Shown piece by piece: positions 23,338 through 31,908 of a DNA stretch of 50,515 bases (the first letter of the stretch is position 1; each line of letters opens with the position of its first letter). The stretch is from Lacrimispora amygdalina (lineage in GTDB: Bacteria > Bacillota > Clostridia > Lachnospirales > Lachnospiraceae), in the NCBI RefSeq assembly GCF_003432035.1, contig NZ_QOHO01000007.1:1-50515 (forward strand), written 5' to 3'. Made by a program: the position numbers and the translations under genes. The notes under the pieces are model-generated. The model saw nothing but the letters and a program-made list of their open reading frames with translations, was not told the DNA's origin and made no database searches.

Positions 23338-24636
23338 ATGTTAGCTACGATTGGTCTTATTATTGCCATTGCACTTTTAGTCGTAATGATTATCAAAGGC
23401 ATCGATATGATAACAGCGACGGTGGTCACAGCAGCTATTATTCTGGTCACCAGCGGACTGGATCTTAAGGAAGGGTTTCTGACCACATTTTCCGGCGGTG
23501 CCGGCGGCTTTGTGGCCTCCTGGTTTCTGATCCTGGGACTTGGCGGAGTCTTTGGCCAGCTGGTTTTAGAAACAGGTCTTGCAACAAAAATCGCCCAGAC
23601 ACTGACAAAGAAGCTTGGAACAAAAATGGTAGGTCTTGTAATCCTGATCTGTACCTTTTTCATCACTCTGCTTGGTATCAACGGTTATATTATGGTATTT
23701 GTCCTTTATCCCATTGCCGATAACCTTTTATATGAAAATAAAATGGACCGGCGGGTGCTTCCCTTCCTTCTTTTAGGCGGCGGTGCCTCTGCCAACGGAT
23801 TTGCCTATTCCTTAGATATCTGCAATGTACTGCCAAGCAAATATTTAAATACCTCCCTCGGATCAGCGCCCCTGCTTTCCTTTGTATTTACTGCGATCCT
23901 TGCCGTTTCTTATTTCTTATATTTTAATTACGCACAAAAGCAGAGTATGAAAAATAATACTCCGGAACAGCTTCTGGCCATGTATAAGACACAGCAGACG
24001 TCTGTCTCTGAAGAAGAGCTTCCCGGAATCTTCATTTCCGTTCTTCCTTTTGTTCTGGTTTTAGGCTGTGTCGTTGCTACCTCAGGCTGGGGAACTTCCC
24101 CAAGTATTATGTTCTCTCTGGTAATTGGTATCCTGTTAATTATCTGCACTCAGTTAAAACGGATTAAGAACATGAAAACCTCCATCAAGACTGGAAGCAG
24201 CTCCGGTTTAAACTCCATGCTTACGGTTGCTGCTGTTATGGGACTTTCCAAGGTTCTTGGCGCTTCCCCTGCATTCCAGCAGCTTCAGCAGGCAGTGCTT
24301 GCCATGAATATGCCCGCATATCTGAAAGCATTTTTTGGCACAACGGTACTTACCGGACTTACCGGTTCCGCAATCTCAGGAGAAACCATCTTTATGGAGA
24401 GCTTTGGAAAAGCATTTGTTGATATGGGAGTAAATGTTGCTGCTCTCCACCGCATTGTAACAGAATCCGCCCTGATCTTAAATAAACTGCCCAACTCCTC
24501 GGTTGCAATCCTTACCATGTCCATCTGCGGATGCAGCTTAAAAGAAAGCTACAAACATATTATTTTAGGTACCATGATTCCGGCTTTTATTGGTGGACTG
24601 GTAATTGCACTTATGGCGACGGCAGGTATTGTATAA
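23338..24636 (+). CDS. GntP-family organic-acid permease
   Basis: A 432-residue polytopic membrane protein with about twelve helices and the GntP-family segments GGAGGFVASWFLILGLGGVF, LGINGYIMVFVLYPI and LPNSSVAILTMSICG. GntP carriers are proton symporters for gluconate and other hydroxy or carboxylic acids. Placed last in the acyl-CoA operon, it most likely brings in that pathway's substrate. GGAGGG six bases before ATG. Confidence 0.85.
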   Translation: MLATIGLIIAIALLVVMIIKGIDMITATVVTAAIILVTSGLDLKEGFLTTFSGGAGGFVASWFLILGLGGVFGQLVLETGLATKIAQTLTKKLGTKMVGLVILICTFFITLLGINGYIMVFVLYPIADNLLYENKMDRRVLPFLLLGGGASANGFAYSLDICNVLPSKYLNTSLGSAPLLSFVFTAILAVSYFLYFNYAQKQSMKNNTPEQLLAMYKTQQTSVSEEELPGIFISVLPFVLVLGCVVATSGWGTSPSIMFSLVIGILLIICTQLKRIKNMKTSIKTGSSSGLNSMLTVAAVMGLSKVLGASPAFQQLQQAVLAMNMPAYLKAFFGTTVLTGLTGSAISGETIFMESFGKAFVDMGVNVAALHRIVTESALILNKLPNSSVAILTMSICGCSLKESYKHIILGTMIPAFIGGLVIALMATAGIV

Positions 24637-24667
24637 CTGCTGGAAGCCTGATGGCTTATAGACAGGG

Positions 24668-24706
24668 AAACAGCGGTATGCTCTTGTGGAGTACACCGCT
24701 GTTTTA
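24668..24706 (+). terminator. Terminator of the acyl-CoA operon
   Basis: AAACAGCGGT (24668-24677) pairs with ACCGCTGTTT (24695-24704), followed by a T-rich tail, 30 bases after the permease stop codon. Confidence 0.8.
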
Positions 24707-24719
24707 TTCTATTAATTTG

Positions 24720-25103
24720 ATTTTATTTAAAAACTCTAAAAGCTGTCTTCTACCGCGACTGTGTCAAGTTCATAGGAGTTTCATATCTAAGATAAATTTC
24801 CTTTGGTTGTAGCATTCTACACATTTTATTAACAATTTTTATATTCTTGGCTCTAGGTATTTTTCTTAAAACCAAGGCTCCAAATTTCATCCCCAGGTTC
24901 CCAACAATAGAATCATATAAGTAATTTATAATAGCAGTCGCTTTTTAATAAGCGTTTTCTAATGGCGATGAACCTGTTTCCGTTACTTTCGGTATCACAA
25001 TGACCAAATCTTTTAACCCGACTATCTCTAAGTTAAATCCTGACAACCGTTTCTGCATAGCTGATAATTTGGCAGGATTTCCGGTTCCATATATCAATTT
25101 CAT
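24720..25103 (-). pseudogene. Decayed RdgB/HAM1-like nucleotide pyrophosphatase gene
   Basis: Minus strand from ATG 25103 reads MKLIYGTGNPAKLSAMQKRL, then VTETGSSPLENAY, the N-terminal signature of RdgB/HAM1 non-canonical purine NTP pyrophosphatases (TGNxxK and ETGxxxxENA). A TAA at 24945-24947 replaces the expected residue after ENAY; the frame then continues KATAIINYLYD. Near 24735-24775, in a different frame, YELDTVAVEDSF resembles the family's C-terminus. At about 380 bases it is far shorter than the usual 580-600, so the middle appears deleted. No intact copy lies in the window. Confidence 0.6.
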
Positions 25104-25127
25104 ATTTACTCCATTCCGCCTGTCTGT

Positions 25128-26012
25128 TTATGGAAGATTCATTTCATGTGCCACAATAAAATCTGCAAACGCTTCCACGGACGAGGAAACAAAATTCTTT
25201 CTGCTGAATGTCATATAAATCAGACGGGTATCCCTTGGAACATCAGTAAGAGGGATGAGTACCAGGTTATCAAATTGTTTTAAAAAGGGAGTACGGGCAA
25301 CGATAGCTGCCAGATTTGTCTCAGAAATCACACCTCCGATAGAAATTTCATCATCATAAGAAAACGTTGCCTCCACCTCATGCTGCTGCAAAAGATTTCG
25401 AACTACCTTTCCAATGGGTATGCAATCACGATATGTAGTAAGATTGTAATTCTTTAATTCGCTTAAACACAATTCTTTTCTTCCCGCCAGCGGATGGGCG
25501 TCGTTAACAATCAAAACCAGCTCCTGCGCCATGATGGGAACAAATAAAAGATCCGGCTCCTCTTCCACCATAGAACAAAAACCTAAGTCATATTTTCCAG
25601 CCGCCACTCCATGAGCCACCTCAATAGACATCCCCTGGAATATATTAAATTTGGCCTGAGGATTTTTTTTCATGTAGTTTTGAATTGCAGTCGGAAGAAA
25701 ATCACCTAATAAAGTGGGAATACAGCCTACATCAATGGTGCCTCCAAGCTGCCCGGAATGCATCTTCATCGTGGCAATTCCACGTTCCAGTTCGTTTAGT
25801 GCCTGGGATACATGGATATAAAATTCTTCACCATATTTTGTGAGTATTACATTGCGTCCCTTTTTCTGAAATAACGATATTCCAAGCTCACTTTCCAGTG
25901 AAGCAATCGAGTCACTTAATGAGGGCTGAGCGATGTAAAGTTCTTTTGCTGCTTTCGTATAATGCTGTAATTCTGCTAATTTTATGAAATAATATAACTG
26001 CGGCAAGTTCAT
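25128..26012 (-). CDS. LysR-family transcriptional regulator
   Basis: A 294-residue LysR protein. The N-terminal winged HTH (LPQLYYFIKLAELQHYTKAA, YIAQPSLSDSIASLE) is followed by a two-lobed effector domain (GTIDVGCIPTLLGDFLP, YDLGFCSMVEEEPDLL, LVLIVNDAHPLAG). It resembles CynR-type regulators sensing small anions. It lies convergent to, and immediately after, the acyl-CoA/GntP operon, making it the best candidate regulator, although LysR genes more often diverge from their targets. Its promoter is clear and it has no partner gene. Confidence 0.92.
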   Translation of the reverse strand: MNLPQLYYFIKLAELQHYTKAAKELYIAQPSLSDSIASLESELGISLFQKKGRNVILTKYGEEFYIHVSQALNELERGIATMKMHSGQLGGTIDVGCIPTLLGDFLPTAIQNYMKKNPQAKFNIFQGMSIEVAHGVAAGKYDLGFCSMVEEEPDLLFVPIMAQELVLIVNDAHPLAGRKELCLSELKNYNLTTYRDCIPIGKVVRNLLQQHEVEATFSYDDEISIGGVISETNLAAIVARTPFLKQFDNLVLIPLTDVPRDTRLIYMTFSRKNFVSSSVEAFADFIVAHEMNLP

Positions 26013-26061
26013 GCAGAATCCCCCTATTTTTGTTTAAAATTTAACAGTTTTATATATGTAT

Positions 26062-26090
26062 ATTATACAAAAAACGACAAGATTTGACAA
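26062..26090 (-). promoter_or_regulatory. Promoter of the LysR gene
   Basis: Minus strand TTGTCA (26085-26090), 17-base spacer and perfect TATAAT (26062-26067), about 50 bases before the LysR start. Confidence 0.7.
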
Positions 26091-26214
26091 CTGTTTGTGT
26101 GAATAATATTCAGTATTTTTACACTTATTAAATAATAAACGCTTACCAGTTTAACAACAAAATAACACAACTAACCTTACTGATGGTTGCAGCAGGCTTT
26201 AACTTCAAAACAGG

Positions 26215-26257
26215 CTAAAAACCGAGCCCGTTACACTATTAATGTGTAATGAGCTCT
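26215..26257 (-). terminator. Terminator after rlmH
   Basis: An imperfect hairpin, GAGCTCATTACAC pairing with GTGTAACGGGCTC on the minus strand, is followed by GGTTTTT. It lies 13 bases beyond the rlmH stop codon and ends a probable five-gene operon. Confidence 0.75.
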
Positions 26258-26269
26258 GTAACTGTGTAT

Positions 26270-26749
26270 CTATTTATGATAAGGTTCCCCATTGATAATC
26301 CGATAACTCCGATAAATCTGTTCCAGCAAAATCACCCGCATCAACTGATGGGGAAACGTCATGTTAGAAAAACTCAGCTTGTAATCCGCCCGCTTTAACA
26401 CAGCCTCCGCCAGACCAAGGGAACCGCCTATGATAAATACAATCTGGCTTACTCCGCCGACTCCAAGAGCCGCTATCTTTTCTGACAGTTTCACCGAATC
26501 AGGAGTATCACCGTCAATGGCCAGAGCGATCACATAGGCCCCTTCCTTTATAGATAGAAGGATCCTCTCACCCTCTTTCTCCTTGATCTGCCGTTCCACC
26601 GTCTCGCTGGCATGATCCGGTGTCTTCTCATCTGCCACCTGTATAATCTCAAGCTTGCAGTAGCGGCTCAGTCTTTTGCTGTATTCGGCTATGGAGTCAG
26701 TATAAAATTTTTCTTTGATCTTCCCCACAGTCACCAACGTGATTTTCAT
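26270..26749 (-). CDS. rlmH: 23S rRNA pseudouridine-1915 N3-methyltransferase RlmH
   Basis: A 159-residue SPOUT methyltransferase starting [15 protein letters not shown]. The knot signature [18 protein letters not shown] and the C-terminal [18 protein letters not shown] are diagnostic, and the length equals the family norm. It methylates pseudouridine 1915 in helix 69 of 23S rRNA on assembled ribosomes. Eleven bases downstream of the hydrolase gene with GGAG upstream of the ATG. Confidence 0.97.
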   Translation of the reverse strand: MKITLVTVGKIKEKFYTDSIAEYSKRLSRYCKLEIIQVADEKTPDHASETVERQIKEKEGERILLSIKEGAYVIALAIDGDTPDSVKLSEKIAALGVGGVSQIVFIIGGSLGLAEAVLKRADYKLSFSNMTFPHQLMRVILLEQIYRSYRIINGEPYHK

Positions 26750-26760
26750 TCGTATCTCCT

Positions 26761-27789
26761 CTATCCATTCAGTTCTTTCTTCATCATGGCGATTAAAAAG
26801 CCAGTGATATCCCTTGCAGAATGTTTCTGGCCTGTCTTCACTTTCCGGACAACCTTTCCTTCCGGTTTTACATTAATATGATAAACAACCCGCAAAAATT
26901 CTTCGGCTTCCTCCCAGGCTTCCCGACTCTCCGGTATTAAATCCAGTCCCATCTGAAATACATGAAACATTCCTTCAAAGACGGATATCCTGCATTTCAC
27001 ACCCGCTTTTTTTAACTTCTCTCCCACCATAAGAGTATCACTTAATAAAACCTCATAATTTCCCACCTGCATGAGTACGGGAGGAAATCCGACAAAATCT
27101 CCGAACAACGGAGAGATATATGGTTCCGTCGGATCCGCTTCTCCGATATAGGTGGAATTGTAAAGCATATTGTGGGTGGAATTGCCGAAAAGTGGATCCA
27201 GCTCATAATTAGCCTGGTAACTTTCGCCGCTGTTTGTTAAATCCGTCCAGGCAGACATGGTAAGAAAACCTCCCGGAAGAGGCAGGTGATTATCTTTTAA
27301 ATAAAGGCCAAGAGCAAGGCCTAAACCTCCTCCGGCCGAATCTCCTGCTATCACAATATTTTCGGGGGCATACCCCTTCTCCTGCAAAAGCCACTGGTAA
27401 GCTGAAACAGCATCCTGCAAAGCAGCCGGATAGGGATCTTCGGGAGCTACCCGGTAATCCGGAGTCAGTACATCTCCTCCATAGCTTATCTTGGAATACC
27501 GGACTGCAAATCTCCGGTAAATATTTTTCATGGGACCGATATAACCGCCTCCGTGAAGCTGAAGAATCACACGTCCGGTAACTACTCCCACAGGTCTTAA
27601 ATACTCCATCTTCAGATTACATTTTTCAATAATCTCATATTCATATCCAGCCGGACATACCCAGGCAGGCTCCACCGGATTCTTTCTCAATTCTCCGGTC
27701 TGGATTGGCTGCTTAAAAGAAGTCTCCATCACATTCTGCATCATATCTCTCACCAGATTTCCCATCACACTCACCTTTTTTCTTCTCAT
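26761..27789 (-). CDS. Alpha/beta hydrolase of the hormone-sensitive lipase type
   Basis: A 342-residue cytoplasmic esterase-like protein. The oxyanion motif [14 protein letters not shown], nucleophile elbow [15 protein letters not shown], the acid (near SDTLMVG) and His ([11 protein letters not shown]) form the HSL/acetyl-hydrolase family signature. It should cleave short acyl esters. It follows the acyltransferase gene by 30 bases, suggesting a make/break pair for an ester. GGAGG precedes the ATG at 27789; an internal ATG with AGGTGAG (about 27765) is possible. Confidence 0.88.
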   Translation of the reverse strand: MRRKKVSVMGNLVRDMMQNVMETSFKQPIQTGELRKNPVEPAWVCPAGYEYEIIEKCNLKMEYLRPVGVVTGRVILQLHGGGYIGPMKNIYRRFAVRYSKISYGGDVLTPDYRVAPEDPYPAALQDAVSAYQWLLQEKGYAPENIVIAGDSAGGGLGLALGLYLKDNHLPLPGGFLTMSAWTDLTNSGESYQANYELDPLFGNSTHNMLYNSTYIGEADPTEPYISPLFGDFVGFPPVLMQVGNYEVLLSDTLMVGEKLKKAGVKCRISVFEGMFHVFQMGLDLIPESREAWEEAEEFLRVVYHINVKPEGKVVRKVKTGQKHSARDITGFLIAMMKKELNG

Positions 27790-27819
27790 GTGTCATACCT
27801 CCTTTCCAGACAGCATTTT

Positions 27820-29676
27820 CTATATATGAAACCGTCTAATCAGCTCATTCTTTACTCTCCGGTCTCCCAAAACAATGGTGACTGCAAGAATAATCACGGT
27901 CACTGCCACTGTCACAAGGGACAGGAGGGGTCTGGTAATCAGTCCTGCTGCCCATAGAATCAGTGGAATAAAGCTGAAAACGGTAACTGCAATCTGATAC
28001 ATGAAATAACTCTGCCAGTTCATTCGGTTTACAAGAATCAAAAATACCACTGCCAGATCAGCAAACAATATGGTACTTGGTATGCCATAGTTTACCGACC
28101 AGCCGCTGTACCCTGTTGCATGATCAATACAAAACCATACGATCTCCGCCGCTATGGTCTGCATGACAACTTTCCCTGCCAGATTGGAATGGCGCATAAA
28201 GGAATACCGGACTGTCATGACGGAATAAGCCATTAAGACGATTGCAATCACAGACCATATGGAGCCGGAAAAAGTTGCTAGGTTAATAATACCAAGAACT
28301 GCTGCTCCAAAAATCATGATTCCGTAAAAGACATTGGCAATCTTTTTCATTCGTTCCTTGTCATACCGGATCTGGGGATACTGCCCCTTATCATCTCTGT
28401 GATCCGGCACCCCATTGCTTTCAAGCTCTGCCGGAATCCCTTCTTTCTTCAGAAAACCAAAAAATGTATCTGCAAGCCTTGTATCCTGAAAAACAGAACT
28501 GAAGGTGACGATAACCTCATCCCCGTAAGAGCAGACCCCGCATTTGATTGGCTGTCTGCGTGAAACTCCGATCATCATGGTGAAGCGTTCAATCTCGTCT
28601 GCATAGTCTTCATCCATTTCAATGGGACCGATGTTTGACAGTGTCATGGTATATGCCCCATTGTTCCTCCAGAATATCAGATTCAAAGCAAGCCATTTTA
28701 TCACCAGAGGGGTAATGCGCAGATACCACTTCTTCTCACTGGAAACATTATAGGAAATGGTCTCCTCCATCTTCTCTTTCGTGATTTTCTCATCCATCTG
28801 AGTGCTGACTGCACTTAATATTTCCTCAAATGTGTGATTCTCTCCGGAAGAAAGAAATTCCACCAGAGTTACAGCAAAAAAATTAGCCATTGTCTCAGAG
28901 CCGAAAAAATTCCTTAAATTAATGGGAATGCTGATGCCAATGGAATGTTCAGAAGGTTTCTTTTTTAAATATTCCTGATAAATGGACCAGATCAGTGCAG
29001 CGGTCAAAAACCGGGTGATGCTGACACCGTAGCGCTTACTCACAGCCTTCATCTCTTTTAAACCGATATAGCCGTGAAGAATGTTCTCCTCATCCAGGGA
29101 GAGATATTCTCCGGTAATATGATACGCTTTTGCAGAACTGTATTTCTGTTTTCGTATCTTTTTATAGTGGCGGACATAACTGTCCTCCACATTCATGGAA
29201 ACATCGGAAGAAATCTTCTGCGGCGCCCTGTGACCGGTTCTTGAATCCTTTACCAGATCAAGATAACGGTAAACCAGTGCCTTTAAGAAATTAACAGCTC
29301 CCAGGCCGTCTGTGACAGCATGAAATACTTCCAGGTTGATCCTCCTGCCAAAATAAGTGACCCGGAATAAAAAAAGCTGGTTGCTGTGTGGGTCAATATA
29401 CTTACAGGGGTAGGTTGTCTCCCGTTCAATGACCGGCATACGGCTGTTGTGTTCAAAATAATACCAGAAAAAACCTCTCCGCAGTTTCACGGAAAACCCT
29501 TCAAACTGCGGCAGAACTTCCTCTAATGCTCTCTGCAAAGTTCCTGGCACCACTTCACACTTCAGCTCAGTACTGATCCGGAACACATTGCTTAAATTCT
29601 CATCGGCTATGACAGGAAAAATCTTTGCCGTATTGTCAAGCCTTCTCCATCGTTCCCCCTGCGGGCTTTTCTTCAT
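27820..29676 (-). CDS. Acyltransferase (condensation-like) with C-terminal membrane domain
   Basis: A 618-residue protein. The N-terminal 430 residues form a two-lobed condensation/wax-ester-synthase-like acyltransferase with an HxxxDG motif (VFHAVTDGLGAVNFL) and a second-lobe NIGPIEMDED-type turn. The C-terminal 170 residues carry about six short membrane helices, resembling DUF6320. It likely transfers an acyl group to a lipid-like alcohol at the membrane; no substrate can be named. ATG 29676 is chosen for AAGGAG ten bases upstream. Confidence 0.7.
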   Translation of the reverse strand: MKKSPQGERWRRLDNTAKIFPVIADENLSNVFRISTELKCEVVPGTLQRALEEVLPQFEGFSVKLRRGFFWYYFEHNSRMPVIERETTYPCKYIDPHSNQLFLFRVTYFGRRINLEVFHAVTDGLGAVNFLKALVYRYLDLVKDSRTGHRAPQKISSDVSMNVEDSYVRHYKKIRKQKYSSAKAYHITGEYLSLDEENILHGYIGLKEMKAVSKRYGVSITRFLTAALIWSIYQEYLKKKPSEHSIGISIPINLRNFFGSETMANFFAVTLVEFLSSGENHTFEEILSAVSTQMDEKITKEKMEETISYNVSSEKKWYLRITPLVIKWLALNLIFWRNNGAYTMTLSNIGPIEMDEDYADEIERFTMMIGVSRRQPIKCGVCSYGDEVIVTFSSVFQDTRLADTFFGFLKKEGIPAELESNGVPDHRDDKGQYPQIRYDKERMKKIANVFYGIMIFGAAVLGIINLATFSGSIWSVIAIVLMAYSVMTVRYSFMRHSNLAGKVVMQTIAAEIVWFCIDHATGYSGWSVNYGIPSTILFADLAVVFLILVNRMNWQSYFMYQIAVTVFSFIPLILWAAGLITRPLLSLVTVAVTVIILAVTIVLGDRRVKNELIRRFHI

Positions 29677-29747
29677 CGTATCAGCACTCCTTAATTTAAG
29701 AAAAGGCGGATCTCTCCGGTTCCCCGGCAGAAATCCTCCTTTTTTCA

Positions 29748-30446
29748 CTAGACGCGGAAATAATATCCCACACCCCATTTGGTATGCACATATTTGGGAT
29801 CGCTGGGACTGGGCTCAATTTTCTCCCTCAGACGCCTTACATGAACGTCTACCGTACGGACATCGCCTGTGTCCATAGCCTTGTTTCCCCAAACATAAGT
29901 AAGCAGCTGTTCTCTGCTGTAAACCTTACTGGGGTTGCAGGTTAAAAGTTCCAGAAGATCAAATTCCTTGGCCGTTAAATTGATCTCCTTATCTGCGATA
30001 AAGACCCGTCTTGCATCCCGGTCCAGTTTTAAATCACCGGCTGTCACCAGATGGCTGTCTTCCTTATGATCCCGTCTGCCCTTCTTGGCATTTCTCCGCA
30101 TGATTGCCTTTATCCTGGCTTTTACCTCCAGAATATTAAAGGGCTTTGTAATATAATCATCGGCTCCGTACTCCAGCCCGAGAATCTTATCCATATCATT
30201 GCCCTTGGCTGTCAGCATGATGATGGGCATCTCGGAAAACTCCCGGATCGCCTGACAAACTTCGTATCCATCATACTTTGGAAGCATCACATCCAAAAGC
30301 ACTACATCGTATTCCTTCTGCTTTGCCAGATTAATGGCTTCCTCACCGTCATAGGCACAGTCCACTTCCATACCGTCCTGCTCCAGACTGAATCTCATTC
30401 CCTTTACAATCAGTTTTTCGTCATCTACTACTAAAACACTTGCCAT
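29748..30446 (-). CDS. OmpR/PhoB-family response regulator (no adjacent kinase)
   Basis: A 232-residue two-domain regulator: an N-terminal receiver with acidic pocket (VVDDEK), phosphoacceptor Asp in VVLLDVMLPKYDG, and conserved Thr and Lys (IIMLTAK, DYITKPF), then a winged-helix DNA-binding domain (INLTAKEFDLLELL, RTVDVHVRRLREKI). Closest in style to the WalR/PhoP group. No histidine kinase gene is adjacent. It lies between comEA and the acyltransferase gene on one strand and may control that operon. Confidence 0.94.
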   Translation of the reverse strand: MASVLVVDDEKLIVKGMRFSLEQDGMEVDCAYDGEEAINLAKQKEYDVVLLDVMLPKYDGYEVCQAIREFSEMPIIMLTAKGNDMDKILGLEYGADDYITKPFNILEVKARIKAIMRRNAKKGRRDHKEDSHLVTAGDLKLDRDARRVFIADKEINLTAKEFDLLELLTCNPSKVYSREQLLTYVWGNKAMDTGDVRTVDVHVRRLREKIEPSPSDPKYVHTKWGVGYYFRV

Positions 30447-30466
30447 TTTGCACCTCTGTCTTCTAT

Positions 30467-31093
30467 TTAAACCGTTATATCGTCTTTTATCTTCTGAAAG
30501 GCTGCCTCCTTAATCCCTGATATCTTCATAATATCTTCAATCTTCTGAAATCCGCCGTGACTCTCCCGGTAACGGATGATGTCATCCGCCTTTGCCTCTC
30601 CCACACCTCTTAAGGTCATCAGTTCTTCCTTGCCTGCCGTGTTAAGATTCACCTTATGACTGCCTTCCGGTAAATTTCCCAAGACAGATGTTCCCTGATC
30701 GTGAAGCCTTTTGGCTTCCTCCTGATCCGGCACCTGAATCTTCATCCCGTCTTTGACCTGTTCTGCCATGTTTAACGTATCGGCAGCTGCATTCTCCGTA
30801 AAGCCTCCGGCCTCCTTAACAGCCTGAAAAACACGGCTACCCTCCTCCAGCTCATAGACTCCCGGAGAAACCACCTCTCCGCATATATGTACATAACAAA
30901 TACGTGACGGTACTTCCGGTGCTTCCTGGGAAACCGAAGCCGTAGTTTCCTCCGCAGAGGTAACAGGCGGCTCCTGAATCGAAACAAAAGCTTTTTCTTC
31001 CCGGTATATATGATTTCTGTTTAAGCCATAGCAGATGCTGCATATGATTACACATATAGCTATGGCTGCGATCTTAATCCTATGATAGTTCAT
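30467..31093 (-). CDS. comEA: ComEA-like helix-hairpin-helix DNA-binding protein
   Basis: A 208-residue protein with one N-terminal membrane anchor (IKIAAIAICVIICSICYGL), an SLBB domain (VHICGEVVSPGVYELEEGSRV) and C-terminal helix-hairpin-helix motifs (VNLNTAGKEELMTLRGVGEA, IMKISGIKEAAFQKIKDD). This is the ComEA architecture: a surface-anchored receptor that binds incoming DNA during transformation. ComEC is not in the window. GGAGG lies five bases before the ATG. Confidence 0.92.
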   Translation of the reverse strand: MNYHRIKIAAIAICVIICSICYGLNRNHIYREEKAFVSIQEPPVTSAEETTASVSQEAPEVPSRICYVHICGEVVSPGVYELEEGSRVFQAVKEAGGFTENAAADTLNMAEQVKDGMKIQVPDQEEAKRLHDQGTSVLGNLPEGSHKVNLNTAGKEELMTLRGVGEAKADDIIRYRESHGGFQKIEDIMKISGIKEAAFQKIKDDITV

Positions 31094-31151
31094 GGAATCC
31101 TCCCTTTACAAAATTTTGCAAAAAAGGATCCCATCCTCAGCCCTTGTACCT

Positions 31152-31180
31152 ATTCTACCTAAAGAAATAAGTAAATACAA
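31152..31180 (-). promoter_or_regulatory. Possible promoter for comEA operon
   Basis: Minus strand TTGTAT (31175-31180), 17-base spacer and TAGAAT (31152-31157), about 60 bases before comEA. The next recognisable terminator downstream lies after rlmH, so comEA, the response regulator, acyltransferase, hydrolase and rlmH may be one transcript. Confidence 0.45.
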
Positions 31181-31194
31181 GCACTATTTCCAAA

Positions 31195-31620
31195 TTAGTT
31201 AAAGATTATAATGCCTATGATGGCTACAACTGCCCCAATCAGTTTTTTCCACTCAAATCCAACTTTTTCCACGCCGAATAATCCAAATACCTCCACTGCA
31301 TAAGCCACGATGATCTGGGATACTACTATAACCAGCGCGGCTTTTGCCGGCCCTAAGGTCCCCATACTTTTTACAACTGTATAAGTAATAAATGCGCCGA
31401 TAATACCTCCGATCAGCATGTATTTGGGGTGAACCGAAAGAAGGGCTGAAATATCGTCCCTCCCGGAAAAATACCATAGTATGAGGCAGGTCAGAAAAGC
31501 GGTCAGCTGAACCCAGCCGGTGGACACCCACATACTTGTCTGTTTGGACACTCCCGTATTTAATACTCCCTGTATGCTCATTAGTGCTCCTGATATCAGA
31601 GCTATGATAAAGCCTGTCAT
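31195..31620 (-). CDS. YdcZ-type (DUF606) DMT-superfamily membrane protein
   Basis: A 141-residue protein with five hydrophobic helices. GALMSIQGVLNTGVSKQTSM and GTLGPAKAALVIVVSQIIVA are hallmarks of the YdcZ/DUF606 branch of the drug/metabolite transporter superfamily. Such half-length carriers usually dimerise; the substrate is unknown. CGGAGG lies upstream of the ATG. Divergent from thiT, with about 290 bases between. Confidence 0.85.
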   Translation of the reverse strand: MTGFIIALISGALMSIQGVLNTGVSKQTSMWVSTGWVQLTAFLTCLILWYFSGRDDISALLSVHPKYMLIGGIIGAFITYTVVKSMGTLGPAKAALVIVVSQIIVAYAVEVFGLFGVEKVGFEWKKLIGAVVAIIGIIIFN

Positions 31621-31731
31621 TTACACAACCTCCGCATCTGTATTTTTAATCTGAAAAAATGCAATGATGCACTGCTTTACTAGGTTGTGCTTAATTTACT
31701 TTTTTATACTTATTTTACATGCTCAAATAGC

Positions 31732-31760
31732 TTGACATTCCCTTTTATTTCAGTTATACT
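31732..31760 (+). promoter_or_regulatory. Promoter of thiT
   Basis: Perfect TTGACA (31732-31737), 17-base spacer, TATACT (31755-31760). The predicted start about seven bases on places the whole TPP aptamer in the 5' leader. Confidence 0.8.
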
Positions 31761-31781
31761 CACACCGAAATGAAAAAATTA

Positions 31782-31870
31782 TGACACGCTGGGGGAGCCT
31801 CGGGCTGAGAATGGTATTTACCTGACCCTTACTACTTGAACCGGATAATGCCGGCGGAAGGAAGCAATAG
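31782..31870 (+). promoter_or_regulatory. TPP (THI-element) riboswitch aptamer
   Basis: The conserved TPP aptamer core is present: GGGGAGCC (P2 side), GGCTGAGA, then CTGACCCTTACTACTTGAACC and a TAATGCCGGCGGAAGGAAGC-like 3' part (both runs only slightly varied from consensus). It binds thiamine pyrophosphate and controls thiT. The 3' end leads directly into the terminator/RBS hairpin. Confidence 0.95.
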
Positions 31871-31879
31871 TAGTAGTCC

Positions 31880-31908
31880 CCTCCTGTGCATACGAAGGAG
31901 GTTTTTTT
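31880..31908 (+). terminator. Riboswitch-controlled terminator that also contains the thiT RBS
   Basis: CCTCCT (31880-31885) pairs with AGGAGG (31896-31901) around a 10-base loop, followed by seven T (31902-31908) and then the ATG at 31909. The 3' arm is itself the Shine-Dalgarno sequence, seven bases before the start, so the same stem can end transcription and hide the ribosome site when TPP is bound. Confidence 0.8.

Noticed and set aside
24637-25127. Small plus-strand genes in the gap after the permease
   Set aside because: The plus-strand frames have no ribosome sites and lie opposite a recognisable decayed minus-strand gene.
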